A stretch of DNA of 64,000 nucleotides from positions 1 to 64,000 of the forward strand of contig JASAMV010009237.1 in assembly GCA_030248065.1 (NCBI GenBank), read 5' to 3'. The translations under genes and the position numbers were made by a program. How positions within the stretch are numbered: position 1 is the stretch's first letter; each line of letters begins with the position of its first letter. Shown here one piece after another: positions 55,979 through 64,000 of this stretch. The notes beneath the pieces were generated by a model. It had not been told where the DNA came from. It searched no databases and worked only from the letters and a program-made list of their open reading frames with translations. This stretch comes from Rhynchonema sp. JSB1_4 (lineage: Eukaryota > Nematoda > Chromadorea > Monhysterida > Xyalidae).

Positions 55979-56428
55979 CAGTGCTGTGGCTGGGGGGGGG
56001 GGGGGGGGGGGTTGGGGGGGTCCCCCCCCCCCAATGGTACCCTACCCGCCCCGGCCTGGTACGCTACCCCCTACCCGCCCCGCTCTTGTACCCTTACCCC
56101 CCTACCCGCCCCGCCCTGGTACCCTACCCGCCCCGATTTTTACCCCCAAAATGCCCATTTTTCGGTCAAAAATGCCCAAATTTCGACCGAAAACCCTGAA
56201 AAGTGCAAAAAATCTCGCGCTGCGCGCGATATATGCACTTTTTACTACATAAAGACAGGCACCCGAAAAAATTTGTGTTGTACCCTACCCGCCCCGAAAA
56301 ATCTTCCCCCCCTCCCCCTCCAAACCGGATTTCCCCCCTCCAAAATCCCAGGTACACTACCCCCCTCCCCGCCCCGATTTTTTCCACCTATGTACCCTAC
56401 CCGCCCCGCAAAAGTAGCCACAGCACTG
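55979..56428 (-). mobile_element. hAT-like MITE, family K (TSD ATTCCGGG)
   Basis: CAGTGCTGTGGCTGGGGG and GTAGCCACAGCACTG with perfect ATTCCGGG duplications (55971-55978, 56429-56436). GGTACCCTACCCGCCCCG repeats and a GC core at 56214-56229. It is inserted in an element of the TACGGTA-ended type. Confidence 0.94.
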
Positions 56429-56626
56429 ATTCCGGGGGGACTGTATTTAGGTTTTTACGGTACTACACTGTCTCAAACTGGCTGTTTTTTTCATTATGGA
56501 AAGAAAAAAATAGCAAAAAAATGGTCATTGATAAAAGGAAAAAAATTGTTTTTCCTTTTGTTTACCTTTTTTTCTTATTAGGAAAAAAATGAGCAAAAAT
56601 TTTTTTTCCGAACTCTGGGTGGGCGG

Positions 56627-57018
56627 CAGTGTAGTTCCTGGGGGGAGGGGGGCCCCCCCTGCCCTAAGGTACACTAACCGCCGCGACCAAGGTACACTAG
56701 TACACTAACCGCCGCGCCAGGTACACTAACCGCCTCAATTTTTGCCCAAAATATGCATTTTTAGGCCTAAAATGGACATTTTTAGGCCTAAAATGGGTGA
56801 TTTTTAGGTCGATGTTGTCAAAAGTCGCCAGAATACCCTTTTTATAGAGAATTTTTTTCAAAAAGGGCCAAAAGTAGGTCAAATTTTCTACCTCAAAAAG
56901 TGACTTTTTCGTGAATTTGGGTCTTCCCCCCCCTTCCCCCCCAGGGAGGTACACTAACCGCCGCACGGAAAAAAGGGGTAGGTACACTAACCGCCGCGCC
57001 GGACCAGGAACTACACTG
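56627..57018 (-). mobile_element. hAT-like MITE, family A (TSD GTGGGCGG)
   Basis: Standard family A ends with perfect GTGGGCGG duplications (56619-56626, 57019-57026). Interior is nearly identical to the copies at 55407, 58294 and 61022. Confidence 0.95.
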
Positions 57019-57420
57019 GTGGGCGGGGGGGGTCCCCCAAATTAATCTATCTATCGTCAACACTTTTTGATTTCATCAACGGGCGGCAACCTGTTGTACC
57101 ACTAAAAATGTGGGGCGGCAACCTACCCACTGTACCGGCCGAGGGCACTCCTTCGATAGTCGGGTCGGGACCAGAGGTCGCAATCGGGCCGGCCCGACCT
57201 CGGGCCGGGCCGGGCCGCGATTTTGGGCTTTTGGCTTGGGCCGGGCCGGGCCGGGCCGGAGATTTGGAGGGTCGGGCCGGGCCGGGCCGGGCACCCCGGC
57301 CCGAAGCTTCTGAAGTGACTTATTTTACTGAAAAAGTAGGGATTTTTTTGTCAAAAAATACTAAAATTTCTGACGGATTCAGCAAGTAAGTGATCAGTAT
57401 TGTCTATCTGACGAGTTTTT

Positions 57421-58187
57421 CAGTGGTGTGGCTACCCAGGCGTGCAATCAACCTACTGTTGTACCACCAGAAGGGCCTACAATCAACCTACCTGCTGTAC
57501 CGGCCAGTGGTGTCGTTGAGAAATCGAAATTTTTCCCATACCCAGCCCAATTTTCGGGAAATTTCCCATACATACCCCCAAAAATTTCCCATACCAGGGG
57601 GGGTTTCTCCAAAAACTCAAAAATTTCCCATACCCGAGGGTGGGGTTTTGAAAAAAATGACCCCAAAAATCTTCTAAAAGTGCCAAAATTGGTCTAAAAA
57701 GTGCTTAAAACAGAGTTTTCTTGCGGCAGCAAGCGATTTTTGACATTTTTGGACGAAAAATGGCCAATTTTGGTCCTTCTCGGGGTCAAAAAGTCATTTC
57801 TTAGGGGTGCTTGTTCCAAAAGTGAAAAATTTCCCATACCCCAACCCCATACCCCCCGGCCGATTTCCCATACCCCATACCAGGGGGGTAACCCCCCCAA
57901 CGACACCACTGGTACCGGCCGAGCTAGGGGGGGGACAAAATTTTTTATGTCTAAAGTTTGATGAAAATGTGCTCTAAAACGCAATTTCGCGCGCAGCGCG
58001 CGATTTTTCGCCTATTGGGACTTTGGAGTGAAAAATATCGATTTTATACCAATTTTGAGCCAAAAATAGCAACCTACTGTACCAGACCAGCCGGGGTCGG
58101 CTACCTACCTACTGTACCAGGATGGCGCGTCAATCTTCCTACCAACCTACTGTACCTAAGGGGGGCCACCCCCCAGCCACACCCTTG
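57421..58187. mobile_element. Family B element, interrupted by family D
   Basis: The left end is CAGTGGTGTGGCTACCCAGG and the right end is CCAGCCACACCCTTG. No target duplication is visible, so one edge may be rearranged. The GC core is at 57987-58002, and CAACCTACTGTACC words are present. Confidence 0.75.
57505..57911. mobile_element. hAT-like MITE, family D (TSD GTACCGGC)
   Basis: CAGTGGTGTCGTTGAGAAAT and CCCAACGACACCACTG with perfect GTACCGGC (57497-57504, 57912-57919). AAATTTCCCATACC words are repeated. In place of the GC core it has TTGCGGCAGCAAGCGATTTT. Confidence 0.93.
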
Positions 58188-58293
58188 AAAACAATTTATT
58201 TTCAACCAAAAAAATAGATTCAAAATCGCAAAAATTATGACAAAAATTGGGCTAAAATCTGAGCCAAAAAATCGGGCCGGGCCGGGCCGGGCC

Positions 58294-58685
58294 CAGTGTA
58301 GTTCCTGGGGGGGAGGGGGGGTCCCCCCCCTAAGGTACACTAACCGCCGCGACCAAGGTACACTAGTACACTAACCGCCGCGCCAGGTACACTAACCGCC
58401 TCAATTTTTGCCTAAAATAGGCAAATTTAGGCCTAAAATGCGCATTTTTAGGCCTAAAATGGGTGATTTTTAGGTCGATGTTGTCAAAAGTCGCCAAAAT
58501 ACCCTTTTTATGAAGAATTTTTTCCAAAAAGGGCCAAAAATCGGTCAAATTTTCTACCTCAAAAAGTGACTTTTTCCTGAATTTGGGTCTGCCCCCCCCC
58601 TGCCCCCCCAGGTAGGTACACTAACCGCCGCACGGAAAAAAGGGGTAGGTACACTAACCGCCGCGCCGGACCAGGAACTACACTG
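58294..58685 (-). mobile_element. hAT-like MITE, family A (TSD GCCGGGCC)
   Basis: Standard family A ends, with perfect GCCGGGCC duplications (58286-58293, 58686-58693). It is inserted into the GGGCCGGGCC array of the 57172-58815 element. Confidence 0.93.
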
Positions 58686-58965
58686 GCCGGGCCGGAGATT
58701 TGGAGGTTCGGGCCGGGCCGGGCCGGAGATTTGGGGGTTCGGGTCGGGCCGGGCCGGAGATTTGGGGGCTCGGGCCGGGCCGGGCCGGCCAAACCCGGCC
58801 CGATTGCGACCTCTGGTCGGGACCCTATAGTTAAGCCGGTTGTAAGCTATCAAATTGCTGTAAAAAGTGTTCCTAGGGTTTTCAGAGGTGCTGAAAACGA
58901 TAATGACATCCGTTTGCATTTTGGGAAAAGCTAGTCCCGTTTCAAAATTGACTTCCCTTTTTCTC

Positions 58966-59024
58966 AGGCTTAGGCTTAGGCTTAGGCTTAGGCTTACTAT
59001 TAGGCTTAGGCTTAGGCTTAGGCC
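58966..59024 (+). repeat. (TTAGGC)n interstitial tract
   Basis: About nine TTAGGC units in two runs are separated by TTACTA. TTAGGC is the canonical nematode telomere repeat. Scattered TTAGGC words continue at 59465-59580. It lies within the centre of a foldback element, so it is not a telomere end. Confidence 0.85.
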
Positions 59025-59725
59025 AAACCTTGAGCCAACCCGTGCCTTCTATCGCGAAATCGAAAATTCGCGTTTTCTCTCTGTCAAGGCAACGGGACTA
59101 GCTTTTCCCAACATGCCATCCGTTTCAAGCCTATATTTAAGCCTAACACCTAACGGATGTCATTATCGTTTTCAGCACCTCTGAAAACCATAGGAACACT
59201 TTTTACAGCAGTTTGATAGCTTACAACAGGCTTAACTATAGGGTCCCGAGTATCGAAGGAGTGCCCGGCCGAGCTAGGGGGTAACAAAAAATTTTTGGTC
59301 TGAATGTTGATGAAAATGTCGTGCCGGGAAGACTGATTATAAATAAAACGGATTAAACGGATTTTCCGGATTAAACGGATTTTTGCATGCTGGGGGGAAG
59401 ACTGATTATGGACTGGAAAATAAAACGGATTAAACGGAATCCAGCTGTAACTCAGTCCTGAACCAAGGCTAGGGCTTAGGCTTGAGTTCAGGCTTAGGCT
59501 TAGGCCTAAGCTCACGTTTGCGCACATATTTAGGCTTAGGCCTTGACTCAGGCTTAAACTTAGGCTTGGGCTTCGGCTGAATACTTACGTGGCATGCATA
59601 GCACTCGTAATCAGTCTTCCCGGGAAACGGCCCTTTGGGGAAGGCTGATTATGCGAATTCCGTTTAATCCGTTTTATTTTCAAATCCATAATCAGTCTTC
59701 CCCCCAGAGCCTCTGCAGGGTGCAC

Positions 59726-60627
59726 CAGTGTAGTTCCTGGGGGGGGGATGGGGGGGGGGCGCCCACCCCCCCCTCGGGTACGTCTGTTCCCCCTCCGAGG
59801 TACGCCTGCCCCACTGTTCCCCCTCCGGGTACGTCTGCTCCCCCCAATTTTTTCCTAAAATGGGCAAATTTAGGCCTAAAATAGGCATTTTTAGGCCAAA
59901 AATAGGTAAACTTTAGGTGAAACCTCCAAAAAAACGCCAAAATACCCTTTTTATAGGGGATTTTTCGCAAAAGAAGCAGGCAAAAATAGTCCAATTTTTC
60001 GACCTCAAAAAATGACTTTTTTCCGTCCCCCCCCCCAGTGTAGTACTTGGTCAGGGTGTTGACGATAGATAGATTGGGACCCGAAATGTGTTGACGATAG
60101 ATAGATGACTCAAGTCCGAAATCTGGGGGGGGTCGACCCAAACTTGTTGACGATAGATAGATGGTGGGGGGGGGTCGCCAAAAATCAAGGTATAGTATAG
60201 TGTACTAAGTAGGTAATAATGTGTAAATATTAATGAAAATGTACTTAGATGTACTAAATACGCGCGTAGCGCGCGATTTTTGCCTATTTGGGACAAAAAA
60301 TACCGATTTTAAGCCATTTTGAGGCAAAAATGCCCATTTTGGGGTCGAAATGTGTTGACGATAGATAGATTGTTCCCAGAATTTGTTGACGATAGATAGA
60401 TTTGCCCATAAGTGTTGACGATAGATAGATGAAATCAAAAGGTGTTGACGATAGATAGATGAATTTGGGGGGGGACCCCCCCCCCCACCCCCCCCAAGTA
60501 CTACCCTGCCCCCCCCCCCCCAAATTGGGACTTCCCCCCCCCTTCCCCCCCAGGTAGGTACGTCTGTTCCCCCTCCGAAAATAGTGGAGGGTACGTCTGT
60601 TCCCCCTCCGGACCAGGAACTACACTG
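59726..60627. mobile_element. hAT-like MITE, family A, host of family G (TSD GGGTGCAC)
   Basis: CAGTGTAGTTCCTGGGGGGG and CCAGGAACTACACTG with perfect GGGTGCAC (59718-59725, 60628-60635). It uses the GGTACGTCTGTTCCCCCTCC repeat variant. The family G element at 60036-60508 sits inside. The host is in turn within a repeat with AATCAGTCTTCC ends (about 59326-60660). Confidence 0.93.
60036..60508 (+). mobile_element. hAT-like MITE, family G, with TGTTGACGATAGATAGAT iterons
   Basis: CAGTGTAGTACTTGGTCAGG and CCAAGTACTACCCTG. The flanks are C runs, so a duplication cannot be told. It holds seven copies of TGTTGACGATAGATAGAT grouped near both ends, with a GC core (60261-60275) between. The inverted relative is at 53069-53533. 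Confidence 0.88.
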
Positions 60628-61021
60628 GGGTGCACTGATTACAATAGTAATCAGTCTTCCATGAACCGAAAATGTATGTACTCTTCTTTCTGAGGGGGAG
60701 ATACTGTACCTTGCGGCCAAAAAGAGGGTCAAATACCGGGGTACTGTACCCAGAATTTTTTTTTTGGGGGGGGGAGGATGAGGAATCCGAAGCGCGGTTT
60801 TTTTCACTTTTACAAGAAAAAGACGATTTTTTTGTTTGTTAGCCCGCGTGAAAAATAGAAAAATAAAAAAATTCTCTTTGATTCCGTTTTCGTAACGCGC
60901 TTTCGCCGTATCTGCAACTACAACCAACTGTGCACCCAACCCCGGGGGAACACCACTTGCGGGACAGATTTGAAAATAATAACGGATTCAACTGAACTAA
61001 CAGGTTGTGCATGCTTCGCAT

Positions 61022-61414
61022 CAGTGTAGTTCCTGGGGGGGAGGGGGGTCCCCCCCCCTAAGGTACACTAACCGCCGCGACCAAGGTACACTAGTACACT
61101 AACCGCCGCGCCAGGTACACTAACCGCCTCAACTTTTGCCTAAAATAGGCAGTTTTAGGCCTAAAATGGCCATTTTAGGCCTAAAATGGGTGATTTTTAG
61201 GTCAATGATGTCAAAAGTCGCCAAAATACCCTTTTTATGGAGAATTTTTTCCAAAAAGGGGTAAAAATCGGTCAAATTTTCTACCTCAAAAAGTGACTTT
61301 TTCCTGGATTTGGGTCTTCCCCCCCCCCTTCCCCCCCCAGGGAGGTACACTAACCGCCGCACGGAAAAAAGGGGTAGGTACACTAACCGCCGCGCCGGAC
61401 CAGGAACTACACTG
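61022..61414 (-). mobile_element. hAT-like MITE, family A (TSD CTTCGCAT)
   Basis: Standard family A ends, with perfect CTTCGCAT duplications (61014-61021, 61415-61422). It stands alone in otherwise unique sequence, the cleanest single insertion in the window. Confidence 0.96.
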
Positions 61415-62865
61415 CTTCGCATGTATTCAGCCTTAAGACTATAAGTGGAGGCACAAGCCTGAAATTTGTGCTGAAATGTGGCCCTGGTCATGCTCGATTA
61501 AAGTCTCATGTGGAGACGGGGACATAGAATAAACAAAATTGTAATCCAATCCAACAGACGCGAAACTGCAGTATTATATCGGAGTTAGGTTTCAGGCTTA
61601 AAATCTGGCCTGGGTGTGTTAAACGTGCACAGATCTTCCTGGTTGCTGCCTAAGTCTAAGCCTAAAAGCCAATATTGTGGCCTAGGCCAAGGCTACAAGT
61701 TGACTGAAAGAGAACCCAGAGTTAGATTACGGTGCATTTTATCTGGATCTCCGATTTACATGGAACGGTGTGCACTATACTGGCATTCGGGTCGGGCGTG
61801 GTAGGATTCGACTTGGGTTTTAATTTTGATTTCACAACAAAATGGTTTTTGTATCATACACAAATCCGTAAAGCCTCAGCCAGGTGGCCATGTGTCTCCA
61901 ACTCCATGCATAACACGCGCATGCATAACACCAGTCAGGGTGCATAACTGGCAGCGCTCTACAGTGTGTACTGCGGAGTGACGTCGTCGACCTGGACAAC
62001 TGACCGAACGTTGGTGAGCCATTTCGATCGGCAGACCTTCATTTCAAATTGATCGATGCGAGATGTTTAACTTGGAATGAACTCTGTTGGGCTGATGGCA
62101 TCGCTAATGTGCCGCTGGCTGATAGCATTCACGCACGAACGCGTCAGACGCGGCATGATGGTCACTTCATACCAAATAAATTTTTTGAATTTCAATCAAA
62201 TGTAGAGTGGGAATATTTTACGTCCTTGGCGCATGCACCTATCGAGACGAATTCAGGTGATTGGTGTATTGGAATTGATTCTAGTCTGAGTGCATAATTC
62301 GGAAGCAGTGTAGCCCTTTCGGATATCGCGTCCATCGCCCCACCGCACAGGCACGCGCCATTCCAAGCACATGCTGTTGACAGACACTGTGCCATGCGTT
62401 TGGATAGCGTCTGGTGGTCAGCGTCTGGTGTCCTGAGTGATTATGCGTCTCAGAACAATTTACGCTTGTCGTCTGATGCGTGATTGCAAATCTGTCGTTC
62501 GAATTCCGACACAATGTTGTTCTCATGTTGTGCAATCCGTGACCAACAAACTAAGAACGCCAAAGCCATGGACTGATGTGGACTTTCCTTGGACTGTGGA
62601 TCCGCGGGTGTTCAGCGCGCACTTGAAAAATGTTTTCAGCATGCATTCTTTTTGGTCATAGTAAGGTGATGCATGCCTGATACTTGTTCCCGGGCGTCGC
62701 ATTACCACCAGTACTGCTGTATTGTGCATTTATCTTGTGCTTCTGGTGCGAAAAGAACAAACAAAATAAACACCGGGCGTCACGCAGACAGTTGGGCCAG
62801 CTTTCGGGCAATTCTATACGTGCAAGGATGCCTGCGGTTCACCAGCTGATGTCGCGGCGGCCGTT
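61415..62865. other. Sparse region, no gene recognised
   Basis: Short open frames only. GGTGCATAACTGG, AGTGCATAATTCGG and GTGATTATGCGTC words around 61940-62450 suggest decayed inverted-repeat elements, but no clear ends are seen. Confidence 0.4.
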
Positions 62866-63041
62866 AGGGCGGGCTTTAGGTTGAATCCGGAATCCGGAAA
62901 TATTTCCGGAAAACGCATTATTTCTTGCTTGGAAATACTTGCGTTTTCCGGAAATACTTCCGGAGCCGAGAAATGTTTTGTATTTGTGCATGCAAATTAT
63001 TTCCGTGATTCGGATTCCGGATTTAACCTAACTTCGCCCAC
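62866..63041. mobile_element. Foldback MITE, CCGGAAATATTTCCGG family
   Basis: AGGGCGGGCTTTAGGTTGAA and TCCGGATTTAACCTAACTTC form the ends; GCGTTTTCCGGAAATA pairs inside. It is the same family as 5884-6043 and 19830-19911. Confidence 0.8.
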
Positions 63042-64000
63042 GCATGTCACGGCCATGATCTCGCTCCATGATTCCCAAAACATACATACATCTCAAGCTT
63101 AGTGAAAAAGAATTCTCCAAGACCAGATCAACACAGCATTATAATTTATTTGGTTCCAGAGATCACATGTGAATGCACACCAAGAACAAAATCAATAATA
63201 ACGCTCAGTCAACAGTTGTTCAACGACTTCAACTCAACCAATATCAACTCAATTTTTTGGTAGATTTCAAATTTCAACATAATTATTTTTTAAACAAGCA
63301 AATCTCTCGAACCACATCGTGACAAGAGCGCATTCATTTGACCAACTAATCAAATTTCACTCGAAATGCAAACAACAAGAGCACATACAGTTCAGACCTC
63401 TGAGATTCTACATGTAGATTCAGACATGAAAGCAACAATTGAGCGAATGTGTATAGAGCGAATGTGTATAGAGAAAACAAAGCAAACATAGAAATGAACT
63501 TAAATGATGCACTAAGTACAAGCTAAGCTCAAAAGCACATACAAGCGTGCGGCGGAGAGAGTGAGTGGTACGGTATATTTGTCTGCATAAAAAATTTTCT
63601 CCGAGTTTCTACATTCCTACGCAGGACACACACAACACAATTTAATTTTGGTGAACGCATTGATGATACACATAGAAAAAGAGAAAATTGAGAAACGCGA
63701 TTGGGATCATAGTATTAATGCAATGATATGTACCGAAAAACGTGGGTGTAATATACCACATAAATACCAGAACTGTGCTGAATATTCACAAAACCATCGT
63801 TATGGAAAATGACAGTTTTGTGTACCGCGATGATAAACGCAACGTACATACATATAATAACAACAATTCTATCAATTTCAGTCCAGCTGTGGTGCTTTGT
63901 ATGTATATAAAAGTATGATAATTTGTGTGTGTATAACACATACATAATCAGTTACATTGAAATGCGCATATTTTACGTTATTATAATACTTTTAGTAATA
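63042..64000. other. Terminal AT-rich region
   Basis: No gene, RNA or intact element is recognised. The sequence is rich in A and T with short direct repeats (GAGCGAATGTGTATA twice near 63441-63472). Confidence 0.45.

Larger units (their letters stand above)
57172..58815. mobile_element. hAT-like element with CAGAGGTCGCAATCGGGCC ends (TSD GTCGGGAC)
   Basis: CAGAGGTCGCAATCGGGCCG and CCCGATTGCGACCTCTG with perfect GTCGGGAC duplications (57164-57171, 58816-58823). GGGCCGGGCCGGGCC arrays occur near both ends. Inside lie a family B copy (57421-58187) and a family A copy (58294-58685). Confidence 0.9.
57144..59265. mobile_element. Foldback element with hAT-like TSD CGGCCGAG, split by an insertion
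   Basis: GGCACTCCTTCGATAGTCGG pairs with CGAGTATCGAAGGAGTGCC. CGGCCGAG lies on both sides (57136-57143, 59266-59273), inside an older family B relic. Only 57144-57171 and 58816-59265 belong to it. The right part is itself a palindrome (CTATAGTTAAGCCGGTTGTA and complement; TCAGAGGTGCTGAAAACGAT and complement). It contains the TTAGGC run at 58966-59024. Confidence 0.85.

Noticed and set aside
53081..60500. Regularly spaced TGTTGACGATAGATAGAT copies as a possible CRISPR array
   Set aside because: The spacing is irregular, there are no cas genes, the copies sit within TIR elements, and the genome is eukaryotic.

Overview
This window looks like nuclear DNA of an invertebrate animal. Six genes split by many short GT-AG introns lie in a sea of small DNA-transposon derivatives (MITEs and foldback elements). 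Short (TTAGGC)n tracts occur at about 42.4-42.6 kb and 58.97-59.02 kb. TTAGGC is the telomere unit of nematodes, so a nematode is my first guess, but a weak one. I see no bacterial, viral, CRISPR or operon features. All assignments come from reading the sequence; no database search was run.

Layout. 0.9-6.6 kb (+): a class I SAM-dependent methyltransferase (7 exons). 9.0-15.5 kb (-): the centriole cartwheel protein SAS-6 (12 exons). 15.6-28.7 kb: a gene-free block of nested transposon relics, including a structure of about 7.8 kb (18.2-26.0 kb) bounded by inverted CCTAAAAGCCCCGGG-type arrays. 29.0-30.0 kb (+): frataxin (2 exons). 31.7-33.1 kb (+): a globin (4 exons). 33.7-36.2 kb (+): GMP reductase (8 exons). 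38.6-45.5 kb (-): a long PTEN phosphatase (17 exons). 45.5-53 kb: mostly unexplained intergenic DNA with two inverted-repeat elements. 53-61.4 kb: a second dense block of nested hAT-like MITEs. 61.4-64 kb: sparse, with one foldback element. In each gene model the intron phases join without breaking the frame, which is the main support for the exon borders; the SAS-6 exon 10/11 junction is the least secure.

The genes are unrelated housekeeping or signalling genes and I see no shared pathway. The striking part is the mobile DNA. Many elements start CAGTG and end CACTG and are flanked by 8-bp target-site duplications (TSDs) that can be read directly, as in the hAT superfamily. They insert into one another repeatedly, so an insertion order can be read off. 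The families differ in their termini. Most nevertheless share a design: a GC-rich central palindrome (CGCGCGNAGCGCGCG followed by TTTTT) and arrays of family-specific 15-25 bp repeats that mostly contain GGTAC. I found no transposase gene, so these elements must depend on one elsewhere.
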